A DNA stretch of 64,000 nt from Bacillota bacterium (GCA_021769295.1 JAETTD010000006.1:62001-126000), one strand, 5' to 3'; positions 26,439 to 35,226 are shown, counted from the stretch's first letter. Made by a program: numbers and translations. Notes: generated by a model from the letters alone, not told the origin.

Positions 26439-27131
26439 TTGGAAAGTAAAATTCTTTTTAAGAACGAAACAACATACACACAGGAAATCGCAATGGAAGC
26501 GGGAGACGCTTTTTGGGAAACTCAGCCGGCATACAAAAAGAAAGCCAAGAAGTTTAAAATAATAGCAGGAGTTCTGGCAGTTACCTTTGTCATACTCGGC
26601 GGAATACTTATAGCAGAAAAAGGCTTCGGAATAATTCCCATGTCCGCATTTGTAATGGCAATAATGGCCGGATACGGATTTTTAAAGGGTGAAAGCCTTA
26701 TAAGAAATTCCGCAAAAAACTTTCAGGGAATGGGAACCAAGGTTGAGTACGGAATAAGCGAGAACTATTTCTTCGTTATCAACAGAGAATATATGAACAA
26801 TGAGGAAGAACCGGATGAAGAACCTAAGCAGGAGGCAATAGAAGCTCCGGCAGAGGAAGAAGATGAGCAGACATTTGAAGAGCCGGAAGCCGCTGTGGAG
26901 CCTGCTTACGAGCCCGATTCAGAGCCGGCAGAGGAAGAGGATGAAGAGAACGAGTATGAGAATGAGTTTCTGTCCCTCGAAGAACTTCTGGTTTGCATAG
27001 TAACGAAGAACCTTTATATACTTATCTGGGAAAGACCGTATTATATTCTTGACAGAGCGGGATTTGAAGACGGCAAGGACGAAGAATTCAGACAGTTCAT
27101 AGAAGATAAAGTGAGAATTATTGAAGCATAA
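26439..27131 (+). CDS. Membrane protein with acidic insert, YcxB-like
   Basis: A 230-aa protein. Residues 1-35 are cytoplasmic, then two membrane segments (about 43-60 and 64-84). A very acidic, proline-containing low-complexity region follows (about 122-175, rich in Glu, Asp, Pro and Ala). The C-terminal domain ends in WERPYYILDRAGFEDG, resembling YcxB-like proteins of unknown function. The start is TTG at 26439, decided by AGAGGAGG just 6 bases upstream. A candidate promoter is TTGACA at 26366 with TATTTT after 17 bp, and the AGAATAACA/TGTTATT inverted repeat beside it could be an operator. Confidence 0.7.
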   Translation: MESKILFKNETTYTQEIAMEAGDAFWETQPAYKKKAKKFKIIAGVLAVTFVILGGILIAEKGFGIIPMSAFVMAIMAGYGFLKGESLIRNSAKNFQGMGTKVEYGISENYFFVINREYMNNEEEPDEEPKQEAIEAPAEEEDEQTFEEPEAAVEPAYEPDSEPAEEEDEENEYENEFLSLEELLVCIVTKNLYILIWERPYYILDRAGFEDGKDEEFRQFIEDKVRIIEA

Positions 27132-27145
27132 TTGCATAAAACGGC

Positions 27146-27174
27146 TTGACAAATTGAAGCTTCAACAGTATAAT
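27146..27174 (+). promoter_or_regulatory. Promoter of tRNA-Leu
   Basis: TTGACA (27146-27151), 17 bp, TATAAT (27169-27174): perfect consensus boxes and spacing. The tRNA begins 31 bp downstream. Confidence 0.92.
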
Positions 27175-27205
27175 TGAAACGCAGTCAAAAATTGACTGTG
27201 GTTTT

Positions 27206-27292
27206 GCGGCTGTGCTGGAATTGGCAGACAGGCAAGCTTGAGGTGCTTGTGTCCGAACGGGTGTACGGGTTCGAGTCCCGTTGGCCGCACCA
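27206..27292 (+). tRNA. tRNA-Leu (anticodon GAG)
   Basis: An 87-nt class II tRNA with encoded CCA. It begins GCGGCTGTGCTGGAATTGG. The anticodon stem CAAGC/GCTTG encloses the loop TTGAGGT, giving GAG. A long variable arm TGTCCGAACGGGTGT and the T-arm GGGTTCGAGTCCC follow. A terminator (27298-27325) closes the unit. It lies at the left border of the peptide/lipoprotein island. Confidence 0.95.
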
Positions 27293-27297
27293 ATATT

Positions 27298-27325
27298 AAA
27301 AGGATGGATTTTATCCATCCTTTTT
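27298..27325 (+). terminator. Terminator of tRNA-Leu
   Basis: AAAGGATGGA pairs with TCCATCCTTT around TTTTA, followed by a T run. Confidence 0.88.
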
Positions 27326-27350
27326 TATGCTTTTTGCATGCTGATTTTTT

Positions 27351-27487
27351 GTATACTGAGCTGCGGCGGTATACAAATCGGAGGAATCCGTATACAAAGT
27401 ATACCAAAACCCCGAAAAAGTATACCTCAGGTATACATATGAGCCGAAACCGGGTACAAAGTATACGAAAACCGCAAAAAAGTATAC
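27351..27487 (+). repeat. GTATAC palindrome array, copy C1
   Basis: GTATAC occurs at 27351, 27369, 27390, 27399, 27420, 27431, 27461 and 27482, with a mutated GGGTAC at 27452. The intervals are 18, 21, 9, 21, 11, 21, 9 and 21. From 27369 onward the sequence matches copy C2 (45148-45266) closely in the same orientation. Multiples of about 10.5 bp put all sites on one face of the helix, as expected of a multi-site operator or recombination region. It fills most of the gene-free stretch 27326-27538. Confidence 0.88.
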
Positions 27488-27538
27488 AACACCCCGCAGC
27501 CGCCGGAAGCAAGATTGACAAAAAATTGTTAATCTGTG

Positions 27539-27567
27539 TTGACTAAGCGGGCTTCTTCAAATACAAT
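27539..27567 (+). promoter_or_regulatory. Promoter of the exporter/peptide operon
   Basis: TTGACT (27539-27544), 17 bp, TACAAT (27562-27567), 39 bp before the ATG of the C39 exporter and 51 bp after the last GTATAC of array C1, which may control it. Confidence 0.65.
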
Positions 27568-27606
27568 AGAAGCGGAAGGCCGTATTCAATAAAAGAGGTA
27601 AAGAAT

Positions 27607-29766
27607 ATGAGGAGAATCAGGCAGCATGATAACAGAGACTGCGGCGCAGCGTGTTTGGCGACGGTTTTGGGTCACTATAAGTCCTTTATCCCGTTAAACA
27701 AAATACGAGAGTTCATGCATGTGGATAAAAACGGAGCCAGCATGTTTGCCATGAAGAAGGCAGCGGAGCGGTTTGGTATGGAGGCTGAGGCTTTCGAGGG
27801 CTCTGTGGAGGAATTGCGGCGAGCCGTTGCGGGTAAGGAACTTAAGCTGCCGATTATAGCCCATTTCCTCATTGACAAGAGCCTGCTACATTACATGGTC
27901 ATAGAAAAAATAAATAAAAACGACATCTTGGTTTTTGACCCGGCAAAAGGCCGCCGCAAGTACGCAATAAGCGAATTTGAGGCGCTGTTTACCGGGTTTT
28001 TTATGGCGGTTTCACCGGGAAAAGATTTTGCTCCTGAGAAAAAATCCTTCAAACCTTATCGAAAATTTGCGGATATTATCCTTAAACAGAAAAGGCTGTT
28101 TTTGTCTGCCATATTCCTTTCCGTTATACTTGCCGGATTTTCAATCTTTTGCGCCTTCGCTTACCAGACCATAATCGACAAATACATATTGAACAACAGC
28201 CGGACTATGGATTTCAGAAACATCCCGATGATTTCAAATCTATATGCCAGCCTTGAGCAGCTCTGCCAAACATTGCCAAAGCTGTTTGCGGCGGTGCTTT
28301 TCATATATCTGACTCAAAACATAATCTTTGCCCTCAGAGGAATCATAATAACTCATATCTATAAAAACTCAAGCCAGCTTTTGGTTTTGAACTATTGCAG
28401 GGCGCTGACCAAGCTCCCGATGCCTTTTTTCCATGACAGAGAAACAGGGGAAATCCTGTCAAGATACAATGATATAGAAGAACTTCAAAGCATTATTTCG
28501 GGCGCAGGACTATCCGTAATCATGGATATTGTCATGGCTGTAGCCGGCGGAATAGTGCTTTTTGCCATAAGCCCGGAGCTCTTTGCCATTGTTGCAATGA
28601 TGACTTTGGCCTACGCCCTAATCGCCATTTTGTACAGGGCGCCTATACGAAACGTCAGCAGAAACATTATGGAAAGCGATTCCAAACTGCTTTCCAAGAT
28701 GAAGGAAACGGTGGACGGTATCGAGTCCATAAAGACGGCCTGTGCAGAAGAAGAGGCAAACAGAAGCCTTAAAAACAGAGCTGTGGAATATATACAGGTA
28801 ATAAGAAACGGTTCTCTAATATCCCTTTCCCAGTCCGTTGCAACGAGCCTAAGCCAGAGTCTTGGCAACCTTGCCATGCTTTATTTCGGATGCAGGTTTA
28901 TAATGGAGGGAACAATTTCTCTCGGCACGTTTATATCTTTTGAAACCCTCATATACTTTTTCCTCTCTCCTATGCAGAACCTTTTGGCCATGCAGCTGGC
29001 CATGCAGCAGGCTTTTGTAGCAGCAGACAGACTCAACGATGTTCTCGAAAATGAAACAGAGGAAGAAGTGTTTAAAGGCAAAGAGCCTTATAAAAAGGAT
29101 GCGGGGACTCACCTCCGGATATGCGATTTGAGCTTTGCATACGGATACCGGGAGCCGGTTCTGCAAAACGTTTCCATAGAGGCAAGAGGAGGCGAAAGAG
29201 TTGCTGTGACCGGCAGGAGCGGGTGCGGCAAGACAACCTTGTTTCACCTGATAGGCTGCCTCGAAAGCGACTATAGTGGCCAAATTAGTGTAAACGGCCA
29301 GGACATAAGGAATATAGACAAGGGCAGCTACCGTGAAAAGGTGATATATCTGCCTCAGGAAAGCGCCATATTTGCAGAGAGCATAAGGGCGAACATTTTA
29401 ATGGGCAAAGAGGCCCAAGAGGAGAAGCTGTCCAAGGTGATACGTGGATGCGCTCTGGAGGAAGTGATTTCGGAATACAGCGCAGGGCTTGATTTTATAC
29501 TTGAAGAAAACGGAAAAAACCTGTCGGGAGGACAGAAACAGCGCATAGCCCTGGCAAGGGCGCTGATAAGAGAACCCGAAATACTGCTGTTGGACGAAAG
29601 CACCAGCCACCTTGATAAGGAAACGGAGAAGAAAATCTTTGATTTTATTCGGCAGGAGTTTCCGGACATGTTGTGCTTTTTCTCGACTCACCGGGAAAGT
29701 CTGGCAGCCATGTGCGACAGGAGAGTGGACATAACCGGCGGCAAGATAAGTCGGATGATGTTATAA
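27607..29766 (+). CDS. Peptidase-containing ABC exporter (C39 family)
   Basis: A 719-aa exporter that cleaves double-glycine leaders and exports the mature peptide. The C39 peptidase domain (1-140) has Cys12 in DCGAACL, His95 in LHYMVIE and Asp111 in DPAKG, so its active site is complete. Six membrane segments span about 155-450. The ATPase has Walker A GRSGCGKTT, signature LSGGQKQR, Walker B ILLLDES and an H-loop His (STHRES). The next gene, 36 bp on, encodes a peptide with a canonical leader and is the obvious substrate. No accessory HlyD-like gene adjoins, though a 127-aa protein at 41342 resembles part of one. Confidence 0.94.
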   Translation: MRRIRQHDNRDCGAACLATVLGHYKSFIPLNKIREFMHVDKNGASMFAMKKAAERFGMEAEAFEGSVEELRRAVAGKELKLPIIAHFLIDKSLLHYMVIEKINKNDILVFDPAKGRRKYAISEFEALFTGFFMAVSPGKDFAPEKKSFKPYRKFADIILKQKRLFLSAIFLSVILAGFSIFCAFAYQTIIDKYILNNSRTMDFRNIPMISNLYASLEQLCQTLPKLFAAVLFIYLTQNIIFALRGIIITHIYKNSSQLLVLNYCRALTKLPMPFFHDRETGEILSRYNDIEELQSIISGAGLSVIMDIVMAVAGGIVLFAISPELFAIVAMMTLAYALIAILYRAPIRNVSRNIMESDSKLLSKMKETVDGIESIKTACAEEEANRSLKNRAVEYIQVIRNGSLISLSQSVATSLSQSLGNLAMLYFGCRFIMEGTISLGTFISFETLIYFFLSPMQNLLAMQLAMQQAFVAADRLNDVLENETEEEVFKGKEPYKKDAGTHLRICDLSFAYGYREPVLQNVSIEARGGERVAVTGRSGCGKTTLFHLIGCLESDYSGQISVNGQDIRNIDKGSYREKVIYLPQESAIFAESIRANILMGKEAQEEKLSKVIRGCALEEVISEYSAGLDFILEENGKNLSGGQKQRIALARALIREPEILLLDESTSHLDKETEKKIFDFIRQEFPDMLCFFSTHRESLAAMCDRRVDITGGKISRMML

Positions 29767-29802
29767 ACGGGCGGAGAGTAATGGTTAAAAGGAGGAAAAA
29801 AC

Positions 29803-30039
29803 ATGAGAAAATTATCAGAAAAAGAAATGAGAAGGGTGAACGGAGGAGCAGCACATATAATCACGGCTACATGTGAAGGCTTTGACAGGAATGGTCACCA
29901 GTGGCATTCGGTAATCATTGAGGGAAAAGGAGATGATTACACTGCGGCGGCCATTAGATTTAATAAAAAATTAGATGAGCATAAAGCAAATATATACTAT
30001 AGCCAATTTACACATTCTGCTAAACGTGTTCCTTTATAG
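29803..30039 (+). CDS. Double-glycine leader peptide 1, unrecognised core
   Basis: A 78-aa precursor. The leader MRKLSEKEMRRVNGG matches the LSxxEM-x3-NGG class cut by C39 peptidases, giving a 63-aa core. The core has one Cys (residue 24), then CEGFDRNG, WHSVIIEGKG, a helix ending DEHKANIYY, and FTHSA near the end. These features are shared with the products at 31253 and 33780. One Cys excludes a disulfide within a monomer, and no lanthipeptide or radical-SAM modifying enzyme is nearby. It could be a bacteriocin, a signal or a toxin; I cannot tell which. AAAGGAGG precedes the ATG, directly behind the exporter gene. Confidence 0.88.
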   Translation: MRKLSEKEMRRVNGGAAHIITATCEGFDRNGHQWHSVIIEGKGDDYTAAAIRFNKKLDEHKANIYYSQFTHSAKRVPL

Positions 30040-30144
30040 AAAAAAGAAAATATTAGCATATAGATAGAAGAATTCTCCGCCCGTTTAATAGCTTTATATT
30101 TTTAAACCAATAAAAAGGAAGGAAAGCCATGCTTGGAGGAAGTC

Positions 30145-31197
30145 ATGAAAAAAATAGGATTGATTATAGTAATTATTATAATTATGTTAACTTTTGTAAG
30201 TTGCAGCAATGATGAAGAGCGTATTATTAAAAATACAAACAATCTCCAAGAAATCACATTACCGGATGGCACTGAAAATATAACTTCTATAAAAACTGAC
30301 AGCAGTGGAAATCTTTTCATTTCAACTATGAAGACAAATGATGAGGAGAGTTGTGCTACGGCAACTTTGTGGAAGTTAAAGAAAAGCGACAAGTGGGAGA
30401 AACTATTCGAAAAAGAATTTGTTTCTGAGCCGTCGGAAAATGTAATTAAAAATGCAAATATAGAGGTTATTGGAGAAAAGGGAGTTATTAGCGAGTATAA
30501 TTTCGACAAAGGTCAAATGATTTCGTATAAAGCCAATATGTATGTTTTAAACAGCTTGCATGATACGGAAATTATAGAGAAATTCGATTCCTTAACAGGA
30601 CATTTGTTTGCTCGATTATATGGAAGTGGAGTTGAAAATGTTTTTGGATTTGACTATGATTCATTTGAAATTATCAGAATAAACTTTTTGACAGGAGAGA
30701 TGCAAGAGATTGATGTATTGGGTGATATAGTAGAAATGTGTTGTCATGGTAATAATGCATATGTAATATACAGGCAAGACTACGAGCTTACGGAAAAAGA
30801 AATAGCGAGTCTTACGCCTAATTCGGACTTTCCCGAACGGTATGCGAGAGGCGTTATATACGATATGGACAGCGGAAGCATAACGGAATCCGAAGCCCTT
30901 GATAAGTTAGCATTGAGGTTGTTCCAAAAGTGGCATGAAGGCGGAGAAAATGCTGATAATTATCCGCCGATATATTATCCTGCTATAGGCTACGATAAGG
31001 AAGCATATTATCTGGCTCACAACGACGGAGTTTACAGGATAGATGAAGACGGCGAAGAACTAATATGTTATGACGAGAGTTGGGAGAGTAAGAAAAACTG
31101 CTTGGAAATGATGACGGTTGCAGAAAACGGAGATATATATCTGAGTGTATGTCTGAATAATTACGAGGAAGTCAAGTTATACAGGATTAAGTCATGA
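30145..31197 (+). CDS. Predicted propeller lipoprotein, subfamily I (paralogue 1)
   Basis: A 350-aa secreted lipoprotein with signal peptide MKKIGLIIVIIIIMLTFVSC and lipobox FVSC. The start is ATG 30145, with TTGGAGG 6 bases upstream, rather than the in-frame TTG at 30133. Subfamily I proteins begin with NTNNLQE and carry the block DYELTEKEIASLTP, then FPERYARGVIYDMDSG. The end is AHNDGVYRIDEDGEEL and ENGDIYLSV, with short strands spaced like propeller blades. TLWKLKKSDKWEKLFEKEF sits where a subfamily III protein has a true Asp-box. It would sit on the outer face of the membrane beside the peptide exporter. Confidence 0.8.
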   Translation: MKKIGLIIVIIIIMLTFVSCSNDEERIIKNTNNLQEITLPDGTENITSIKTDSSGNLFISTMKTNDEESCATATLWKLKKSDKWEKLFEKEFVSEPSENVIKNANIEVIGEKGVISEYNFDKGQMISYKANMYVLNSLHDTEIIEKFDSLTGHLFARLYGSGVENVFGFDYDSFEIIRINFLTGEMQEIDVLGDIVEMCCHGNNAYVIYRQDYELTEKEIASLTPNSDFPERYARGVIYDMDSGSITESEALDKLALRLFQKWHEGGENADNYPPIYYPAIGYDKEAYYLAHNDGVYRIDEDGEELICYDESWESKKNCLEMMTVAENGDIYLSVCLNNYEEVKLYRIKS

Positions 31198-31252
31198 TTG
31201 CAGATGTATAAAGAGTATTGAGTGGGCAGAAAAATATGATTGGAGGTAAATT

Positions 31253-31486
31253 ATGAAACGTTTGAGCGAGAAAGAAATGAAAAGAATAAACGGAGGGATT
31301 AAGACAGATACGGTACTATGTACGGGGTTTGATGAAAACGGTCGAGACTGGCATTCGGTGCCTATAACAGGAAATGGAACAACGTATCGAGATGCAGTGA
31401 TTGATTTTAATAGAAGGTTGAAAGAGCACAAAACAAATCTATATTATCAAAAATTCTCTCATTCAGCCAAATATATGACTGTTTAG
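31253..31486 (+). CDS. Double-glycine leader peptide 2
   Basis: A 77-aa precursor with leader MKRLSEKEMKRINGG and a 62-aa core. The core keeps the family pattern: a single Cys in VLCTGFDENG, WHSVPITGNG, FNRRLKEHKTNLYYQKF and SHSAK near the C-terminus. It is closer to peptide 1 than to peptide 3. TTGGAGG lies before its ATG. It lies between lipoproteins of subfamilies I and II, so peptide and lipoprotein genes alternate. It would be processed by the C39 exporter at 27607. Function unknown. Confidence 0.87.
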   Translation: MKRLSEKEMKRINGGIKTDTVLCTGFDENGRDWHSVPITGNGTTYRDAVIDFNRRLKEHKTNLYYQKFSHSAKYMTV

Positions 31487-31534
31487 GATTGTATAAAATT
31501 TTTCCGCTCACTCAGTACATTAGAAAGGATAACC

Positions 31535-32617
31535 ATGAAAACCTTAAAACCTCTTATGTTAATAACCACCCTCACACTGCTCATCCTGTACACTTGCGGC
31601 TGTTCACAAAGCCCGCAAGGAACTGAAAAGAGCTTTTCCGGAACCATGGAGGAAATAGCCTATCCGCAAGATGCAGGGTATATTAACAATATAAAATTCG
31701 GTGAAAAGGGCGAGCTTTATCTGTCCATGGCAAAACCAAATAAAGATGGAAGTAGGTCAGCGGTATCAGCATGGAAGAGAGAAAAGGAAAGCGAAAGCTG
31801 GACAAAGCTCTATGAAAAAAATTTTGATTCTTCCAATACGGATGAAACCATAAGCGCCAACTTGCATTTTATGGAGGACGGAGTTTTAATAAGGACATTG
31901 TTTGTTGATAAGGATGATTTTCATAAAAGCCATTTGAATTTTTATTATATGAAAGATTTTGATGAGTGTGAATTGATAGAGGTTTTACATGAAAATAAGC
32001 TGGGAATTTTATCATATTCTGATTTTTTGATGAAAGAAAAGGTTGTAGCAAGAGATAGCGAAACATCGACAGTAAAGATATTAAATTTGGAAAAAGATAC
32101 GGTCGAAGAAATCAGCGAAGTGAAATATTGCTTCTTCTCGTACTTTGACGGAAAGAAAATATATATGGCATATATGGCGCCGTACGAACTGACGGAAGAA
32201 GAAAAGAAAGCCTTTGAGGCAGGAATCGCCACCGACAACCCGGAGAGATACGCAAGAGGAAAGATTTACGATACGGAAAGCAAAAGTTGGAGTGAGTCGG
32301 ACGTCTTAAATGAAGTTTCAATAATGCTGTTTGAAAAATGGACCAGAGGCAGCCTGACTTCATACGATGTATTTCCTATATTCTGCAAGGATACATTTTC
32401 AGAGGAAGAAGCCTATTATATAGCAAATAATGACGGAGTATGCAGGGTGAGCGAAGCGGGAGAAGAACTCATATACTTTAATCCCGATTGGAACAGCAAG
32501 AAAAACAGCTTTGACGAAATGTTAATGTCGCCTGACGGAGAAATTTATATCTGCGGTTACATATTTGATAATAAGACCAGAGAAGTCAGTCATAAGCTTA
32601 TGAAGATAACATCGTAG
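31535..32617 (+). CDS. Predicted propeller lipoprotein, subfamily II (paralogue 2)
   Basis: A 360-aa lipoprotein with signal MKTLKPLMLITTLTLLILYT and lipobox TCGC. Subfamily II is marked by SPQGTEKSFSGTMEEIAYP after the lipid Cys, AWKREKESESWTKLYEK (a decayed Asp-box-like strand pair), and IYMAYMAPYELTEEEKKAFE, then DNPERYARGKIYDTESKSW. The C-terminal blade pair is ANNDGVCRVSEAGEELIYF and SPDGEIYICGY. It is very similar to the products at 34126 and 37370. It follows peptide 2 by 48 bp. I infer a surface role tied to the peptides, for example binding or immunity. Confidence 0.8.
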   Translation: MKTLKPLMLITTLTLLILYTCGCSQSPQGTEKSFSGTMEEIAYPQDAGYINNIKFGEKGELYLSMAKPNKDGSRSAVSAWKREKESESWTKLYEKNFDSSNTDETISANLHFMEDGVLIRTLFVDKDDFHKSHLNFYYMKDFDECELIEVLHENKLGILSYSDFLMKEKVVARDSETSTVKILNLEKDTVEEISEVKYCFFSYFDGKKIYMAYMAPYELTEEEKKAFEAGIATDNPERYARGKIYDTESKSWSESDVLNEVSIMLFEKWTRGSLTSYDVFPIFCKDTFSEEEAYYIANNDGVCRVSEAGEELIYFNPDWNSKKNSFDEMLMSPDGEIYICGYIFDNKTREVSHKLMKITS

Positions 32618-32632
32618 CAAGGAGAGCCGGAG

Positions 32633-33697
32633 ATGAAGAAGCCGATATTAAAGCTGATAACCGCAATTATTGTCATTATCATAGCAGCCGCTTTTACAGG
32701 CTGCACCGGTCAAAAAAATAATATTCTTGAACCCACAAACAATCTCCAAGAAGTACAGCTTCCGGCAGAGGTTACAAATATAAATGCAATAAAAACCGAT
32801 GAAAATGGCAATCTTATCATATCAAACTGTGAAAAAAAGGATGACGATAGTTCAGCTACCGTTATGCTGTGGAGACAAACAGACGGCGGAAAATGGGAGA
32901 AGCTTTTTGAAAAAGAGTTCGCATCCGATGAGCCCCAAAAAATCGCAAAAGAGGCGGACATAGATCTTATCGGTAATAAAGGTATAATAACCGATTATGA
33001 TTTTAGCAGAAATGATACTTTCTCATATAAATTTAATTTGCATGTAGCCGAAAATATAGATAAAAATGAAACAATTAAAAAGTTTAATTCTTTGAAAGGA
33101 TATTTATTCGGACCTTTTCACGGGACGGATATAGATAATGTATACAGTGTAGACTTCGTTGCATTTAAACTTTTTAATATCGATTTTACAACTAAAGAAA
33201 TTAAGCCTGTCGATGAACTGAGTGATGTAACGGAAATGTGCAGTTACAAAAACCTTGCATACATCATATACCGGCAGGATTACGAGCTTACAGAGGAAGA
33301 AATAGCCAATCTTACGCCGGGCTCGGACTTCCCCGAAAGGTATGCAAGGGGCGTAATATATGATATGGACAGCGGGAGCATAACCGAATCCAAAGTCCTT
33401 GATAAATTGGCCGTAAGATTTTTTGAAAAATGGCATAAGGGCGGCGAGAATGTATATAATTATCAGCCAATATATTATCCTGCTATAGGTTACGATAAGG
33501 AAGCATATTATCTGGCTCATAACGACGGAGTTTATAGGATAGATGAAGAAGGCGAGGAACTGATTTGTTTTGATCAGAGCTGGAATAGCAAGAAAAACTG
33601 CTTAAATCTGATGACGGTTGCAGAAAACGGGGATATATATCTGTGCGTATATTTGAATAATTACGAAGAAGTCAAGCTGTACAGGATTAAGCCGTGA
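32633..33697 (+). CDS. Predicted propeller lipoprotein, subfamily I (paralogue 3)
   Basis: A 354-aa subfamily I lipoprotein with signal MKKPILKLITAIIVIIIAAA and lipobox FTGC. EPTNNLQEVQLPAEVT follows the lipid Cys. MLWRQTDGGKWEKLFEKEF keeps a trace of the Asp-box (TDGGKW). The DYELTEEEIANLTPGSDFPE block and the AHNDGVYRIDEEGEEL end are almost identical to those at 30145 and 36282, pointing to recent duplication. The gap to the previous gene is 15 bp, with GGAGAGCCGGAG before the ATG. After its stop comes a copied remnant of the exporter gene tail. Confidence 0.8.
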   Translation: MKKPILKLITAIIVIIIAAAFTGCTGQKNNILEPTNNLQEVQLPAEVTNINAIKTDENGNLIISNCEKKDDDSSATVMLWRQTDGGKWEKLFEKEFASDEPQKIAKEADIDLIGNKGIITDYDFSRNDTFSYKFNLHVAENIDKNETIKKFNSLKGYLFGPFHGTDIDNVYSVDFVAFKLFNIDFTTKEIKPVDELSDVTEMCSYKNLAYIIYRQDYELTEEEIANLTPGSDFPERYARGVIYDMDSGSITESKVLDKLAVRFFEKWHKGGENVYNYQPIYYPAIGYDKEAYYLAHNDGVYRIDEEGEELICFDQSWNSKKNCLNLMTVAENGDIYLCVYLNNYEEVKLYRIKP

Positions 33698-33703
33698 TTG
33701 CAT

Positions 33704-33779
33704 TGGACATAGTCGGCGGCAAGACAGTCGGATGATGTTAAAAACGAGCGGAGAATAATGGTTAAAAGGAGGAAACAAC
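33704..33779 (+). repeat. Duplicated 3' end of the exporter gene and peptide 5' UTR
   Basis: This stretch matches 29726-29802 with a few substitutions and one deleted base: TGGACATA, CGGCGGCAAGA, AGTCGGATGATGTTA, then GCGGAGA, TAATGGTTAAAAGGAGGAAA. In the first copy these are the last codons of the C39 exporter plus the ribosome site of peptide 1. Here the coding part is vestigial. It shows that peptide 3 arose from a duplication whose left break lay inside the exporter gene. Confidence 0.88.
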
Positions 33780-34016
33780 ATGAGAAAAATATCAGAAAAA
33801 GAAATGAGAAGTGTGAATGGAGGAGCTTATAATTATAGGTCGGACTGCACAGGTTGGAATTTCGATTATAGAAATTACCACAGCATACCTATAAAGGGTT
33901 ATGATGCAAGGGATCAGAGGGTGGCAGCTGAAGAACATAATAAAGAATTAAGAAAGCATAAATCAAATGAGTATTTTAAAAATTTCTACCATTCGGCTCA
34001 GGAAATACATGTGTAG
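33780..34016 (+). CDS. Double-glycine leader peptide 3
   Basis: A 78-aa precursor with leader MRKISEKEMRSVNGG. The 63-aa core is more diverged than in peptides 1 and 2 but keeps the single Cys (SDCTGW), YHSIPIKGYD, HNKELRKHKSNEYFKNF and YHSAQ. The upstream 76 bp duplicate the exporter tail and the peptide 1 leader region, so its origin by duplication is direct to see. Its divergence inside a conserved frame suggests selection for new core sequences. It is a likely substrate of the C39 exporter. Function unknown. Confidence 0.87.
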   Translation: MRKISEKEMRSVNGGAYNYRSDCTGWNFDYRNYHSIPIKGYDARDQRVAAEEHNKELRKHKSNEYFKNFYHSAQEIHV

Positions 34017-34125
34017 TTACTAATAATAGAAGCAGTATGGTAGTTTAAAGTAGTCACTTAAAGGCCATTATTACTCCGTCCGTTTTTAAAATTAGGAAAT
34101 CAGAGATGTAAAAGAAAGGATAACC

Positions 34126-35226
34126 ATGAAAACCTCAAAATACCTCATTTTAATAGCCGCCCTCACACTGCTCATCCTGTACACTTGCAGCTGTTCACAA
34201 AGCCCGCAAGGCACTGAAAAGAGCTTTTCCGGAACCATGGAAGAAATAGCCTATCCGAAGGATGCAGGATATGTAAGGGACATAAAGTTCGGTGAAAAGG
34301 GAGAACTTTATCTATCCATGGCAAAGCCGAATGATGATATGAATAAGTCAACAGCAACTGCATGGAAGAGAGAAAAGGGTAGCGAAAGCTGGATAAAGAT
34401 ATATGAAAAAGAAGTGAGATCTTCCAATCCGGATGAAACGGTGGGAGCATATCTGTACTTTATGGAAGATGATGCTTTGTTTGAAACAGTGTTTTTTAAC
34501 AATAGGGATTTGCAGAAGAATCATCTGAATTTGTATTACATTTCCGACTTTGAAACAGGTGTATTAGAAGAAAAGTTTATTTCCCAAAAAGTAGGTCTGC
34601 TTGGATACTTACCTTTCCCGGTAAAAACTCAAATGGTAGCAGAGGATTCAGCGACGGGGGCAATCAAGATAGTGAACTTGGAAAATGAAACCGTTGAAGA
34701 ACTCGACAAAGTTGAAAATTGTTTTTTCTCGTACTTTGACGGGCAGAAAATATATATGGCATATATGGCACCGTACGAACTGACGGAAGAAGAAAAGAAA
34801 GCCTTTGAGGCAGGAACCGCCACCGACAACCCAGAAAGATATGCGAGGGGTAAGATTTACGATACGGAAAGTAAGACCTGGGATGAATCAGATATTTTAA
34901 ATGAAGTTTCCATAATGCTGTTTGAAAAATGGACCAGAGGCAGCCTGACTTCATACGATGTGACTCCTATCTTCTGCAAGGATACCTTTTCAGAGGAAGA
35001 AGCCTATTATATAGCAAATAATGACGGAGTATGCAGGGTGAGCGAAGCGGGAGAAGAACTCATATATTTCAATTCCGATTGGAACAGCAAAAAAAACAGC
35101 TTTGACAAAATGATAATGTCGCCTGACGGAGATATTTATATCTGTGCCAATATCTTTGATGATAAGGCCAAGAAAAACAGCCATAAGCTTATTAAAATAA
35201 CGCCATATGCCAAGAAGCAATCATGA
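34126..35226 (+). CDS. Predicted propeller lipoprotein, subfamily II (paralogue 4)
   Basis: A 366-aa subfamily II lipoprotein with signal MKTSKYLILIAALTLLILYT and lipobox TCSC. SPQGTEKSFSGTMEEIAYP, AWKREKGSESWIKIYEKEV and APYELTEEEKKAFEAGTATD are shared with the other two members. The middle block (DLQKNHLNLYYISDFETGVL) is nearly identical to that at 37370. It follows peptide 3 by 109 bp of A/T-rich sequence, and GAAAGGA precedes the ATG. Its stop overlaps the start of the next lipoprotein (ATGA), so the two are translationally coupled. Confidence 0.8.
   Translation: MKTSKYLILIAALTLLILYTCSCSQSPQGTEKSFSGTMEEIAYPKDAGYVRDIKFGEKGELYLSMAKPNDDMNKSTATAWKREKGSESWIKIYEKEVRSSNPDETVGAYLYFMEDDALFETVFFNNRDLQKNHLNLYYISDFETGVLEEKFISQKVGLLGYLPFPVKTQMVAEDSATGAIKIVNLENETVEELDKVENCFFSYFDGQKIYMAYMAPYELTEEEKKAFEAGTATDNPERYARGKIYDTESKTWDESDILNEVSIMLFEKWTRGSLTSYDVTPIFCKDTFSEEEAYYIANNDGVCRVSEAGEELIYFNSDWNSKKNSFDKMIMSPDGDIYICANIFDDKAKKNSHKLIKITPYAKKQS

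Noticed and set aside
27238..27546. Open frames running across tRNA-Leu and array C1
   Set aside because: They overlap a clear tRNA and a palindromic repeat and lack ribosome sites.
29803..34016. Peptides as lanthipeptides or sactipeptides
   Set aside because: Only one Cys per core and no LanM, LanBC or radical-SAM gene in the island.
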